A stretch of DNA of 64,000 nt, taken from positions 38,810-102,809 of the forward strand of contig JFAX01000011.1 of NCBI GenBank assembly GCA_000585015.1. The letters run 5' to 3'. The notes beneath the pieces are model-generated. The model saw only the letters and a list, made by a program, of their open reading frames with translations, was not told the origin of the DNA and made no database searches. Source of the DNA: Candidatus Accumulibacter adjunctus (GTDB lineage Bacteria; Pseudomonadota; Gammaproteobacteria; Burkholderiales; Rhodocyclaceae). This document shows, one piece after another, positions 1 to 8,456 of this stretch. The translations under genes were made by a program, and so were the position numbers. Positions within the stretch are counted from its first letter, which is position 1, and every line of letters starts with the position of its first letter.

Positions 1-798
1 GGGTCCGAAATTCCAGGCTTCGGCAAAGCGAGCGCCTTGCTGGTACAGGCGCTCGCCCAGGATGAGATAGCCGGCGAGCGGTTCGAGGACATGCTGCCAG
101 GGGCGGACCGCTTCCGGATGCCGGACCAGCAGCGGGCGCCGGTCGGCAAACGCGCGCACGGCATCCGGGACCAGTCGGCCGGTCGACCAGTCGCCGCCGC
201 CGATGGCGTTGCCGGCGCGCGCCGTCGCCAGCGCGGTGGCGTGTCCGCGATGATCGCCCGAAGCGAAGAAGGACGAGCGATACGCGGCTGCGACCAGTTC
301 GGTGCAGGCCTTGCTGCTGCTGTACGGATCGGTTGCCCCGAGCGGGTCGCTCTCGGTGCAGGCTGTCGCGCGCGGTTGGTAGCACTTGTCGCTGCTGACG
401 ATGACGACGCTGCGCACGCAGCCGGTCTGCCGGATCGCGTCGAGCAGGTTGACCGTTCCCATGACGTTGGTCGCATAGGTTTCTGCTGGCCGGGAGTACG
501 AGGGAAGCACCAACGCCTGGGCGGCGAGATGGAACACGACCTCCGGCCGGTGGCTGGCGAGGGCAGCCGCCAGTGCGTCCCGATCGCGGATGTCGGCCAG
601 GATCGACACCATCTGCCCCGCAAGTCCGGTGAGCTCGAACAGGTTTGGCTGCGTCGCCGGTGGCAGTGCCAAGCCGATCACCCTTGCACCCATTGTCTGC
701 AGCCAGAGCGCCAGCCAGCCACCCTTGAAGCCGGTGTGGCCGGTGACTAGGACCCGTCGGTCCTGCCAGAACGCCGGCGTGATCACCAGGTTTTCCAT
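1..798 (-). CDS. rfbG: CDP-glucose 4,6-dehydratase, 3' end outside the window
   Basis: This gene is not in the ORF track because it runs off the left edge; I read it by translating the complementary strand. It opens [12 protein letters not shown], followed by the NAD-binding Rossmann motif GHTGFKGGW, a conserved FHLAAQALV segment and the catalytic SDR motif PYSSSK. All 266 visible codons are open. The family converts CDP-glucose to CDP-4-keto-6-deoxyglucose for 3,6-dideoxyhexoses of O-antigen or other surface polysaccharides in the cytoplasm. Its ATG lies inside the last codons of rfbF (16-nt overlap), so the two are translationally coupled. The family is about 355 residues long, so roughly the last quarter is missing only because of the window edge. 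Confidence 0.93.
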   Translation of the reverse strand, partial: MENLVITPAFWQDRRVLVTGHTGFKGGWLALWLQTMGARVIGLALPPATQPNLFELTGLAGQMVSILADIRDRDALAAALASHRPEVVFHLAAQALVLPSYSRPAETYATNVMGTVNLLDAIRQTGCVRSVVIVSSDKCYQPRATACTESDPLGATDPYSSSKACTELVAAAYRSSFFASGDHRGHATALATARAGNAIGGGDWSTGRLVPDAVRAFADRRPLLVRHPEAVRPWQHVLEPLAGYLILGERLYQQGARFAEAWNFGP

Positions 799-1553
799 GG
801 TGCGTTGCCGGAAGCCCACAGCTGCTCCAGATGGTTTCGGTCGCGCAGGGTATCCATCGCGTGCCAGAAGCCATCGTGGCGCCAGGCGGCGAGTTGCCCG
901 CTCCGTGACAGCTGGCTGACCGGTCCGGCTTCCCACATGCAGGAATCGCCGTCGATCAGGTCGATCACTCGCGGACTGAGGATGAAGAAGCCGCCGTTGA
1001 TCCAGGCGCCGTCTCCGGCCGGTTTTTCCTGGAAGGCGAGCACGCGATCCGCGGCCAGATCGAGAGCGCCGAAGCGGCCTGGCGGAGTGACGGCGGTGAC
1101 GGTTCCCAGAACCCCCTGCTGTCGGTGGAATTGGATGCTGGCGGCGATGTCGATGTTGCCGACGCCATCGCCGTAGGTGAAGCAGAACGGCTCATCATCC
1201 TCCAGATGCGCGCGCACGCGCCGCAGCCGCCCACCCGTCTGCGTCGAGTCGCCGGTGTCGATCAGCGTCACCCGCCAGGGTTCGGAGTGGCGCTCATGCA
1301 CCTCGATCCGGTTGTTGGTCAGGTCGAGGGTGACATCCGACATGTGCAGGAAGTAGTTGGCGAAGTACTCCTTGATGACGTAGCCGCGGTAGCCGAGACA
1401 GATCACGAAGTCGTTGATGCCGTGGCTGGAGTAGATCTTCATGATGTGCCAGATGATCGGCTTGCCACCGATCTCGACCATCGGTTTCGGCCTGACGATC
1501 GTTTCCTCGGCGAGCCGCGTGCCCACGCCACCGGCGAGGATGACCGCCTTCAT
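783..1553 (-). CDS. rfbF: Glucose-1-phosphate cytidylyltransferase
   Basis: The 256-residue product starts [14 protein letters not shown], the nucleotidyltransferase signature GGxGTRL, followed by [13 protein letters not shown] and later [10 protein letters not shown] and [15 protein letters not shown], all typical of RfbF. It makes CDP-glucose from CTP and glucose-1-phosphate, the substrate of the next gene, rfbG. The ORF track extends 47 codons further upstream, but the GGxGTRL motif should sit at the extreme N terminus, so I place the start at 1553. It lies 79 nt downstream of yebC on the same strand. The pair rfbF-rfbG usually begins a dideoxysugar or surface-polysaccharide locus, which would continue to the left of the window. 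Confidence 0.95.
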   Translation of the reverse strand: MKAVILAGGVGTRLAEETIVRPKPMVEIGGKPIIWHIMKIYSSHGINDFVICLGYRGYVIKEYFANYFLHMSDVTLDLTNNRIEVHERHSEPWRVTLIDTGDSTQTGGRLRRVRAHLEDDEPFCFTYGDGVGNIDIAASIQFHRQQGVLGTVTAVTPPGRFGALDLAADRVLAFQEKPAGDGAWINGGFFILSPRVIDLIDGDSCMWEAGPVSQLSRSGQLAAWRHDGFWHAMDTLRDRNHLEQLWASGNAPWKTW

Positions 1554-1632
1554 CGATGCCTGGCCGCCGCCTCTTCCGGGCCTGCGTTGCGTGCCACCAG
1601 TTGGTCGGGAGCGATTGCCTCCATCTGCTCCG

Positions 1633-2358
1633 TCACTCGTCGATGACGACGCTGGTGTAGACCTCCTGCACGTCGTCGAGGCTTTCGAGCACATCGATCA
1701 GTTTCTGCATGCGCAGCGCCTCGTCGCCCGCGAGCTGGGTCTCGTTCTCGGCCTTCATGGTGACGCTGCCGTACTCGGCGGTGAAGCCGGCGGCGGCGAG
1801 CGCTTCCTTGACCGCCATGTAGTCGTTGGCGGGCGTGATCACTTCGACCGATCCGTCGTCGTTGCTCAGGACGTCATCGGCGCCGGCGTCGATCGCCGCC
1901 TCCATCAACGCCCCTTCGTCGGTTCCGGGGGCGAAGAGGAGCTGGCCGCAATGCCTGAACTGGAAGGCGACACAGCCGTCGGTGCCGAGGTTGCCGCCGT
2001 ACTTGTTGAAGGCGTGCCGCACTTCGGCGACGGTGCGCGTGCGGTTGTCGGTCAGGCAATCGACGATGACGGCTGCACCACCGATGCCGTAGCCCTCGTA
2101 GCGCACCTCGATGTAATCGACGCCCTCGAGCTCGCCGGTTCCCTTCTTGATCGCATTGTCGATCTTGTCCCTGGGCATGTTCACCTGCTTGCCCTTGTCG
2201 ATCGCCAGTCGCAGGCGCGGATTGAACGAAGGATCGCCACCGCCGGCCTTGGCGGCAACGGTGATCTCGCGTGCGATCTTGGAGAAGGATGCGCTGCGCT
2301 TTTCATCCTGCTTGCCCTTGCGGTGCTGGATGTTGGCCCATTTCGAATGTCCTGCCAT
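1633..2358 (-). CDS. yebC: YebC/PmpR family regulator or ribosome-associated factor
   Basis: The 241-residue protein begins [18 protein letters not shown], the invariant YebC start, and ends with [15 protein letters not shown], so it is full length. The family was described as DNA-binding transcriptional regulators and some members act in translation of difficult peptide stretches; the sequence alone does not decide which. The start is fixed by the AGAGGG ribosome site about 5 nt upstream of the ATG. The track ORF is longer upstream but that extension is not conserved-looking. In many proteobacteria yebC precedes ruvC; here it is followed by rfbF-rfbG instead. It is divergent from the yjgR-type ATPase gene. 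Confidence 0.95.
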   Translation of the reverse strand: MAGHSKWANIQHRKGKQDEKRSASFSKIAREITVAAKAGGGDPSFNPRLRLAIDKGKQVNMPRDKIDNAIKKGTGELEGVDYIEVRYEGYGIGGAAVIVDCLTDNRTRTVAEVRHAFNKYGGNLGTDGCVAFQFRHCGQLLFAPGTDEGALMEAAIDAGADDVLSNDDGSVEVITPANDYMAVKEALAAAGFTAEYGSVTMKAENETQLAGDEALRMQKLIDVLESLDDVQEVYTSVVIDE

Positions 2359-2498
2359 GCTGCCCTCTGAACGAATTCCTGGATCCTGCGGCCGCTCCCG
2401 GAGCAACAAAACGGGCCGCAAATGATCGATAATCAAGGCCGGCATTCTAGCACTTCCGTCGAACCATCCCTTCCCGTCATCGCTTTCCGGAGTCGTCC

Positions 2499-3986
2499 AT
2501 GGTCGCACCACTTGTCGTCGCCAGGCATGAAGACACTGAACTGGCGTTGCTGCCCGCACTCGCCAACCGTCACGGACTGATCACCGGCGCCACCGGGACC
2601 GGCAAGACGATCACCCTGCAACTGCTCGCCGAGCGCTTTTCGGCCATTGGCGTGCCGGTGTTCATGGCCGACGTCAAGGGGGATCTGTCGGGACTGGCCG
2701 CTGCCGGCAGCCTGACGCCGAAGCTGCAGCAACGGCTCGCAGCGCTCGGCGTCACGGATCACGTACCGGCGCGCTGTCCGGTGGTCTACTGGGACGTTTT
2801 CGGCGAGCAGGGGCACCCGGTGCGGGCGACGATCTCGGACATGGGGCCGGTGCTGCTCGCCCGGCTGTTGAACCTCAATGACACGCAGTCCGGCGTCCTG
2901 CAACTGGTGTTCCGCATCGCCGACGACAACGGCCTGCTGCTGCTCGACCTCAAGGACCTGCGGGCGATGGTGCAGCATGTCGGCGAGAACGCGAAGAACT
3001 TCACCACCGAGTACGGCAACGTCTCGGCGGCTTCGATCGGCGCCATCCAGCGCGGGCTGCTGAACCTCGGCGAGCACGGTGGCGACCTGTTCTTCGGCGA
3101 GCCGATGCTCGACATCGGCGACCTGATGCAGACCGACGATGGCCGGGGCGTGGTCAACATCCTGGCCGGCGACAGGCTGATGGCTTCGCCGCGCCTCTAT
3201 TCGACCTTCCTGCTCTGGTTGCTCGCCGAGCTGTTCGAACAGCTGCCTGAAGTCGGTGACGTCGACAAGCCCAAACTCGTCTTCTTCTTCGACGAGGCGC
3301 ATCTGCTCTTCAACGAGGCGCCGGCGGCGCTGCTCGAGAAGATCGAACAGGTGGTGCGGCTGATCCGCTCGAAAGGAGTCGGCGTCTACTTCGTCAGCCA
3401 GAACCCGCTCGACATTCCCGACAAGGTGCTCGGCCAGCTCGGCAACCGCGTGCAGCACGCCCTGCGCGCCTTCACCCCGCGCGACCAGAAGGCAGTCAAG
3501 GCCGCCGCGCAGACCCTGCGCGCCAACCCGAGGTTCGACGCCGAGGCGGCGATCACCGAGTTGGGCGTCGGCGAGGCACTGGTTTCGTTTCTCGACGAGA
3601 AGGGACGGCCGAACGTCGTCGAGCGTGCCTTCATCCTGCCGCCGGCTTCGCGGATTGGCCCGCAGTCCGCCGAGGAGCGACAGGCGGTTATCAAGGCTTC
3701 CGCCATCTACGGGCATTACGAGAATGCCGTCGACCGCGAGTCGGCCTACGAGAAGCTCAAGGGCGTTGCGGCGGAGCAAGCGCCGGCTGGCGAATCGGCT
3801 GCCGGTGGACAGCCGCCGGCAGCCGGTGGTGGTGGCTGGCTGGGCAGTCTTGGCCGCGGGCGTGGTGACTCGGTGATCCAGACGGCGGCAAAGAGCGCGG
3901 CGCGGGCGATCGGCTCGCAGGTCGGCCGCGAGATCATTCGCGGTGTCCTCGGCTCGATTCTCGGCGGCGGGTCGCGCCGCCGTTGA
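2499..3986 (+). CDS. yjgR: HerA-like / DUF853 ATPase (YjgR family)
   Basis: This 495-residue protein has a Walker A motif GATGTGKT near residues 30-37 and a Walker B motif [11 protein letters not shown] around residue 265, followed by the [17 protein letters not shown] segment typical of HerA/FtsK-type ATPases. The whole length matches the DUF853 family, whose cellular role is not established. The C terminus is a Gly-rich linker ([12 protein letters not shown]) and a conserved [21 protein letters not shown] tail. The ATG is preceded by GGAG. A diverged second copy of this 3' tail lies at 13.2 kb, on the far side of the metal-resistance genes, where it is fused to the end of the porin gene. 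Confidence 0.9.
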   Translation: MVAPLVVARHEDTELALLPALANRHGLITGATGTGKTITLQLLAERFSAIGVPVFMADVKGDLSGLAAAGSLTPKLQQRLAALGVTDHVPARCPVVYWDVFGEQGHPVRATISDMGPVLLARLLNLNDTQSGVLQLVFRIADDNGLLLLDLKDLRAMVQHVGENAKNFTTEYGNVSAASIGAIQRGLLNLGEHGGDLFFGEPMLDIGDLMQTDDGRGVVNILAGDRLMASPRLYSTFLLWLLAELFEQLPEVGDVDKPKLVFFFDEAHLLFNEAPAALLEKIEQVVRLIRSKGVGVYFVSQNPLDIPDKVLGQLGNRVQHALRAFTPRDQKAVKAAAQTLRANPRFDAEAAITELGVGEALVSFLDEKGRPNVVERAFILPPASRIGPQSAEERQAVIKASAIYGHYENAVDRESAYEKLKGVAAEQAPAGESAAGGQPPAAGGGGWLGSLGRGRGDSVIQTAAKSAARAIGSQVGREIIRGVLGSILGGGSRRR

Positions 3987-4002
3987 TCGGGACTGACGGT
4001 GC

Positions 4003-4024
4003 GCAGCTCCCTCCCGGGAGCTGC
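4003..4024. terminator. Hairpin after yjgR
   Basis: GCAGCTCCC-TCCC-GGGAGCTGC forms a perfect 9-bp stem with a 4-nt loop, 16 nt after the yjgR stop codon and just before the end of the porin fragment on the other strand. There is no T-run, so this is a plausible bidirectional or Rho-assisted terminator rather than a classical one. The hairpin is absent from the second copy of the repeat near 13.35 kb, where 87 nt are missing. Confidence 0.5.
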
Positions 4025-4034
4025 ACGCCGACCC

Positions 4035-4183
4035 TCAGAGCGTCAGTTGCAGGCGGACGCCGGCGACGGTCGAATCGGGCAACTGGAAGCCCGGGTTGAA
4101 GATGCGCTGGATCACCGGCTGGACGACCAGACCGGGAAGCAGTGGCGCCTGGTAGGTGATCTCGACCACCGTCTCGTTGTTCG
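4035..4183 (-). pseudogene. 3'-terminal fragment of OprB-type porin gene (left repeat copy)
   Basis: On the minus strand this encodes only the last 49 or so residues of a porin: NNETVVEITYQAPLLPGL through VGVRLQLTL and a stop. It is almost identical to the end of the intact porin gene at 13351-14757. Positions 4031-4183 and 13347-13499 align over 153 bp with four differences by eye. Upstream of the match the reading frame enters the remnant of a different gene (the DMT transporter), so there is no start codon, signal peptide or barrel body. It is a by-product of whatever rearrangement placed the metal-resistance genes here. Confidence 0.85.
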
Positions 4184-4923
4184 CTGTAGAAATAGGCACC
4201 GGTCCGTGCCGTTCCCAAATGACGCAATGCGACGACAAAGAGTGTCAGGCTTGCCCCGTGGCTGGCAAACCCCAGAGCCGAGGCGCGATCACTACCTTCG
4301 CCCGCGGCCATGCTGCATCGAGTACCAGAGCCAGCAGGAGGTTGGTCGTCCCCGCCGCCAGCCCCTTGCTCATGGCGATGAAGGAGGCATCGGCCAGAGA
4401 CACCTTGCGCGTCAGGTTGTTGTCGATCGCCCAGGCCAGACAGGCGCCGAGTACCAGAAGCGCCGCCTCGCTCCCCGCGAAACGGGCTTCGCCGGGCCAG
4501 GTCAGCACGACGGCGCCGGCCACAATGGCCAGCATCCCGAAGGCAACGCGGCGGTCGAAGCTTTCGTGGAAGACAAACCACGCCAGAAGGGCCGTCAGCA
4601 CGCCTTCCGCATTGAGGAGCAGCGAGGCGCCGGAAGCGGGCGTCCGCTGCAGCCCGAGCATCAGCAGCGCCGGCGCGATGACGCCACCAGAGAGAATGGC
4701 GCCGGCAAGCCAGCCGCGTTCGCCGCGCGCCAGCGAAACGGCCGGCATGCGCTGCAGGCAGCGAATCAGGAACAGGCCGATTCCCGAACCCAGATAGAGC
4801 CGCGCCGCCAGCAGCCAGGGACTGACATGGGCCAGCAACAGTTTCGCCAGGGGCGGTGCTGGCGCCGAAGAGGAGCGCGGCGGCCAAGGCAGCGGCGATG
4901 CCGCGCATACCCGCTTGTTTCAT
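4184..4923 (-). pseudogene. Broken EamA/DMT-family transporter gene
   Basis: The start MKQAGMRGIAAALAAALLFGAST lies at 4923. The frame then breaks in a C-run near 4850 (one extra C relative to the expected GASTALAKLLLAHVSPWLL) and continues in the frame of the 197-residue track ORF (LYLGSGIGLF to LLLALVLDAAWPR). A second break near 4270 moves to a third frame (GASLTLFVVALRHLGTARTGAYF), which runs directly into the porin fragment. The last helices of the usual 10-TM EamA transporter are missing. Two frameshifts plus a truncation at the repeat junction make this a clear pseudogene, although single-base assembly errors could explain the frameshifts but not the truncation. It follows the MerR gene on the same strand. 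Confidence 0.82.
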
Positions 4924-5381
4924 GGTCGAGCGCCATCGCTCGTCGCGCCGGTGTCGGCCGGTCGATGACAGGCACAGGCCTCGCCTTGCGCGGCCGCGAC
5001 CAGCTCGTGCAGGATGCCGCACGCCGACGCCTTGTCGGGCGTGGCACACTGCCCACGCAGTGCCATGAGTTGCTGCTCCAGTGCCTGCATGCTGGCCAGG
5101 CGCGCACGGACCCGGGCCAGATTCAGATCGACGAGATGATTGATTTCCCCGCAATCGGATTCCGGACTGTCGACGATCGACAGCAGGCGCTGAATGTCCG
5201 CCAGCGGAATGTCGAGAGCCCGGCAGTGGCGGATGAAGGCCAGTCGCGCCAAGTCGCCTGGGGCGTAGGTACGGTAGCCGTTGTCGCTGCGTTTCGGTGC
5301 GCTGAGCAGCCCGGCTCTTTCGTAGTAGCGGATCGTGTCAACCTCGACCCCGGTCGTCCTCGCCAGTTCGCCTATGCGCAT
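4920..5381 (-). CDS. MerR-family regulator, Cd(II)/Pb(II)-responsive type
   Basis: The 153-residue protein has the MerR winged-helix start MRIGELARTTGVEVDTIRYYERAGLL and a dimerisation helix. Cysteines sit at residues 77 (DCGEIN), 112 and 121 (QCATPDKASACG), the spacing of the soft-metal ligands in PbrR/CadR-like regulators. A further CACH lies near the C terminus. It is therefore likely to sense Cd, Pb or Zn and to activate the divergent CDF transporter gene from the operator at 5415-5449. Its 3' end overlaps the start of the DMT pseudogene by 4 nt. Exact metal preference cannot be read from the sequence. Confidence 0.9.
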   Translation of the reverse strand: MRIGELARTTGVEVDTIRYYERAGLLSAPKRSDNGYRTYAPGDLARLAFIRHCRALDIPLADIQRLLSIVDSPESDCGEINHLVDLNLARVRARLASMQALEQQLMALRGQCATPDKASACGILHELVAAAQGEACACHRPADTGATSDGARP

Positions 5382-5414
5382 CGCGTTCTCCGTGTTTCGA
5401 CTGTCCTGTATTTT

Positions 5415-5449
5415 ACCCTTGACTATGGAGTCGCTCCAGGGTTTTCAAT
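5415..5449 (+). promoter_or_regulatory. MerR-type operator/promoter for the CDF gene
   Basis: TTGACT (5419-5424) and TTCAAT (5444-5449) are separated by 19 bp. The long spacer contains the imperfect dyad ACCCTTGACTATGGAG / CTCCAGGGT. A 19-20 bp spacer with such a dyad is the hallmark of MerR-activated promoters. It sits between the divergent merR-type and CDF genes. Confidence 0.75.
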
Positions 5450-5479
5450 GAGGCTATTGCCTACTCGCAGGAGATCATC

Positions 5480-6103
5480 ATGGCCGCTTGCAACTGTGGT
5501 TCCAACGCGGGTTCCGGCGCTGTCAGTCCGCGCTTTCGCAAGGCGCTGTGGATCGCGCTCGCCGTCAACGCATCGATGTTCGTCGTCGAAACCGTGGCCG
5601 GTCTGACTTCCGGCTCGGTCGCTCTGTGGGCCGATGCCCTCGATTTCGCCGGCGACGCGGCAAACTACGGCATTTCCCTCCTGGTACTGTCTCTGGGGCT
5701 TGCCTGGCGCGCCCGCGCCGCCCTGTTCAAGGGTGCGTCCATGCTTGGCTTCGGTGTCTTTGTCCTCACCCGGACGCTGTGGAGCCTCTTGCATGGGGTT
5801 CCACCGGAGCCGCTGACCATGGGAGTCGTCGGCCTGTTCGCCCTGCTTGCCAACCTGAGGGTCGCCGTCCTGCTCTACACCTTTCGCGAGGGCGACGCCA
5901 ACATGCAATCGGTGTGGCTGTGCAGCCGCAACGACGCCATCGGCAACGTCGCGGTCATGCTCGCCGCCGCGGGGGTCATGGGTAGCGGCAGCGTGCTTCC
6001 GGACGTGGCGGTTGCGGCCGTGATGGCCGGTCTCGCGCTCTCGTCCGGGCTGGCCATCGTCCGCCAGTCCCGCATGGAACTCGCCACTGTGCTCCCGCGC
6101 TGA
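5480..6103 (+). CDS. Cation diffusion facilitator (CDF) family metal transporter
   Basis: The 207-residue membrane protein has about six hydrophobic segments. The metal-site motif in TM2 reads SVALWADALDFAGDAANY, in place of the more common HxxxD, and TM5 carries SRNDAIGN. An N-terminal CNCG could bind metal. It lacks the long cytoplasmic C-terminal domain of CzcD. The likely role is export of a divalent metal from the cytoplasm to the periplasm, where the CzcCBA system downstream would take over. Expression is predicted from the MerR-type promoter 30-60 nt upstream. Confidence 0.88.
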   Translation: MAACNCGSNAGSGAVSPRFRKALWIALAVNASMFVVETVAGLTSGSVALWADALDFAGDAANYGISLLVLSLGLAWRARAALFKGASMLGFGVFVLTRTLWSLLHGVPPEPLTMGVVGLFALLANLRVAVLLYTFREGDANMQSVWLCSRNDAIGNVAVMLAAAGVMGSGSVLPDVAVAAVMAGLALSSGLAIVRQSRMELATVLPR

Positions 6104-6123
6104 ACATGATAGGATGCGCCCCC

Positions 6124-6483
6124 ATGCGTCGCTGGCTGACCATTCTTCTCCTCTCCGTGCTGCCGCTCCAGTTCGTCTGGGCCGCAGTGGCTGGCTATTG
6201 TCAACACGACAGCGGCGAAACGGTGAAGCATTTCGGCCATCACGAGCACAAGCACGACGTGCCGGAAGATGCCGAGCAAGGCGCCGACGACGGCCAGTTG
6301 CCGCTGGCCGATTTCGATGGTGACTGCACGGACTGTCACGCGAGCTGCGCCGTTGCTCCCTCTGCGGCCGTCGCGCTGCCGGTGATCCCGGTGCTCTCTT
6401 TCGCGATCCCCTGGGCGTCGCAGCTGCCTGCGCCGCCGCCATTGACGCAGCCCGATCGCCCCAACTGGTCCGTCTCCGCCTGA
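6124..6483 (+). CDS. CzcI-like secreted His-rich protein
   Basis: This 119-residue protein begins MRRWLTILLLSVLPLQFVWA, a signal peptide or N-terminal anchor. It continues with a conserved cysteine (YCQHD), a His-rich HFGHHEHKHD and a DCTDCHASC cluster, then a Pro-rich hydrophobic end. This resembles the CzcI proteins encoded before czcC in heavy-metal resistance operons, which are thought to affect regulation or metal handling. I chose the ATG at 6124 because the signal peptide begins there and AGGATG precedes it; the track start is six codons earlier. It begins 20 nt after the CDF gene and precedes czcC by 117 nt. Confidence 0.75.
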   Translation: MRRWLTILLLSVLPLQFVWAAVAGYCQHDSGETVKHFGHHEHKHDVPEDAEQGADDGQLPLADFDGDCTDCHASCAVAPSAAVALPVIPVLSFAIPWASQLPAPPPLTQPDRPNWSVSA

Positions 6484-6600
6484 TCGGCGGGAGCGGTCGT
6501 TCCTGTTCTCTGTCAGCGGCGCCAGCCGGCACGCGACAGGCCGTCAGCGGACCTGTCCCCGCCGATTCCCCGATGTGTTTGTTCATCACTGGAGAATCGG

Positions 6601-7869
6601 ATGCACTCTAGCTCATGCATTACCCGCCTTCTGTCACTCGCTCTGCTTGCCTTGAGCCCCTGGGCCGCAACACCGGCGCGGGCTGAATCGGCGGCAGTCG
6701 ACGCCCGCAGCGCGACTCTCAGGCAGGCCTACGACACCGCTTGGGCGCGCCAGCCCGAGGCGCTTTCCGTCGACCTGCGGCGCGACGCCGCCGAGGCCCG
6801 CAGCCGCCAGGCCGAGGCGTGGACCGTCGAACCCCCGAGCATCGAGATGGGCGCCAAGAGTGACCGCGTCCTGAAAAACGACGGCGACCGCGAATACGAG
6901 GCCGGTCTCATCCTGCCACTCTGGCTGCCCGGCGAGCGGGGCCGCAGCGGCGCCGTTGCCGAGGCCGAGGCGAAGGTCGTCGACAGCCGCGTGGCTGCGG
7001 CCCGCCTGCGCACCGCCGCAGCCGTACGCGATGCCTGGTGGACCTGGCAGCGGCTGCTCGGCGAACGCAACTTGACACAGTCCCGCCTGGTCAGCGCCCG
7101 GCGCTTGGCCGAGGACGTGGGGCGCCGCGTACGGGCAGGTGACCTTGCACTGGCCGACCGCCATCAGGCCGAGGGCGCTGCCGCGGCGGCCGAGGTTGCG
7201 TTGGCCGAAAGCGACAGCCAGCTCGCCCGGGCAGCGCAGCAGTTGCGCGCTGTGACCGGCCTTCTGCCGGCGCCGGCCGCAAGCGAGCGCCCGGAGAATC
7301 TACCGCCGCTGCCGAGCGACTTCACTGCCCTGGATGCGACGCACCCGGCAGCCGTCGAACTGTTTGACCGAGCCGAACTGGCCCGTCGCGTCGCCGATCT
7401 GGCGAGTGTTCAGACCCGCAACAACCCGGAACTGCTGCTTGCCACTACCCGCCAGCGTGGCGCTTTCGGTGAACCGTGGCAGCAGACGGTGACGCTCGGC
7501 GTGCGCATTCCCTTTGGTTCGGAAAACCGCAACCGTGCCCGGGTTGGGCAAGCCCGTGCCGAAGCAATTGAAACCGAAACCCAGCTGCGCCTGGAACGGG
7601 ATCGCCTCGCCGCTGACCTCGAAGCCGCACGCATTCAGGTGGAGTCGGCGCGCCTCCAGCTCGCCGCGGCAGAGAAGCGCGCCGGGCTGGCGCGCGAATC
7701 GCGCGGCTTTTTCGAGAAATCCTTCCGGCTCGGCGAAACTGACTTGCCGACACGGCTGCGCATCGAGATCGAAGCCGTCGAGGCGGAACGCCAGGCGTCA
7801 CGTGCCCGCATCGATCTGGCCGCGGCCATTTCCTCGCTACGCCAAGCCTTGGGCTTGCTCCCCGAATGA
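6601..7869 (+). CDS. czcC: CzcC-like outer-membrane efflux channel (TolC/OMF family)
   Basis: The 422-residue protein has a signal peptide (LLSLALLALSPWAATPARA) and two repeated OEP regions with long helices (for example RRDAAEARSRQAEAW and LRLERDRLAADLEAARIQVESARL). It ends in LRQALGLLPE. It would form the trimeric outer-membrane duct of the RND pump made with czcB and czcA downstream. GGAG lies about 7 nt before the ATG. Its stop codon overlaps the next ORF, so the operon is tightly packed from here to 13.0 kb. The length matches CzcC proteins. Confidence 0.92.
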   Translation: MHSSSCITRLLSLALLALSPWAATPARAESAAVDARSATLRQAYDTAWARQPEALSVDLRRDAAEARSRQAEAWTVEPPSIEMGAKSDRVLKNDGDREYEAGLILPLWLPGERGRSGAVAEAEAKVVDSRVAAARLRTAAAVRDAWWTWQRLLGERNLTQSRLVSARRLAEDVGRRVRAGDLALADRHQAEGAAAAAEVALAESDSQLARAAQQLRAVTGLLPAPAASERPENLPPLPSDFTALDATHPAAVELFDRAELARRVADLASVQTRNNPELLLATTRQRGAFGEPWQQTVTLGVRIPFGSENRNRARVGQARAEAIETETQLRLERDRLAADLEAARIQVESARLQLAAAEKRAGLARESRGFFEKSFRLGETDLPTRLRIEIEAVEAERQASRARIDLAAAISSLRQALGLLPE

Positions 7870-7886
7870 TGAACAGGATACTTGCC

Positions 7887-8456
7887 ATGAACAACAGGAT
7901 GCTTCTCGCCGCCGTCGCACTGGGCTTCGGCATGACGCTCGCGATTCCGCCGGCACAGGCCGGCGCCGGCCACGATCACGGCGAAGCACCAGCGGCCAGT
8001 ACCGGTACCCCGGTACCCGGAGTGACCGCCGTTTCCGAATCCTTCGAACTGGTCGGCCGCCTGCTGCACGACGAGCTGTCCATCCTCGTCGACCGCCATG
8101 CCAGCAACGAGCCCGTGCTCGATGCCTCGTTGACGGTCGAGGTTGCCGGCCGCAGCGCCGTTGCCGCCTTCCATGCCGACAACGGTGATTACTCGCTCAC
8201 CGACGCGGCGATCCTCGGCCAGCTGCGCCAAGCCGGCAGCAAGCCGCTGACCTTTACGCTGATCGCCGGCGAGGAGAGCGATCTCCTGAGCGGCGAACTG
8301 GATGTTCACGACGAAGCGGACAACGCCGCTTCGCAACACGGGCATGGCTGGCAGGAATACGCGCTGTGGAGTGCTGCCGGCGTTGCCGGGCTGGCGATCC
8401 TCGTCGCCCTGGGTCGCCGCCTGCGCAATGCCCGCCATGCCGGAGGTGCCGCATGA
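7887..8456 (+). CDS. His-rich periplasmic protein with C-terminal membrane anchor, between czcC and czcB
   Basis: About 189 residues. After the signal peptide (LLAAVALGFGMTLAIPPAQA) comes AGAGHDHGEAPAA, a metal-binding-looking tag nearly the same as that of CzcB encoded next. A small beta-rich domain follows (residues about 40-140), then SQHGHGW, a transmembrane helix (ALWSAAGVAGLAILVALG) and a short basic tail. I recognise no named family with confidence; related genes occur beside czc-like operons. The start at 7887 fits AGGATA upstream and a clean signal peptide; the track ORF begins 21 nt earlier inside the czcC stop. A metal chaperone or pump modulator is a guess. Its last codons overlap czcB (ATGA). 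Confidence 0.7.
   Translation: MNNRMLLAAVALGFGMTLAIPPAQAGAGHDHGEAPAASTGTPVPGVTAVSESFELVGRLLHDELSILVDRHASNEPVLDASLTVEVAGRSAVAAFHADNGDYSLTDAAILGQLRQAGSKPLTFTLIAGEESDLLSGELDVHDEADNAASQHGHGWQEYALWSAAGVAGLAILVALGRRLRNARHAGGAA

Noticed and set aside
37-750. 237-codon plus-strand ORF at the left edge
   Set aside because: It is the antisense shadow of rfbG, whose translation on the minus strand gives clear dehydratase motifs.
3934-5154. 406-codon minus-strand ORF
   Set aside because: Only short pieces match the DMT transporter; the rest is out of frame, so this is a chance join across a pseudogene and the porin fragment.
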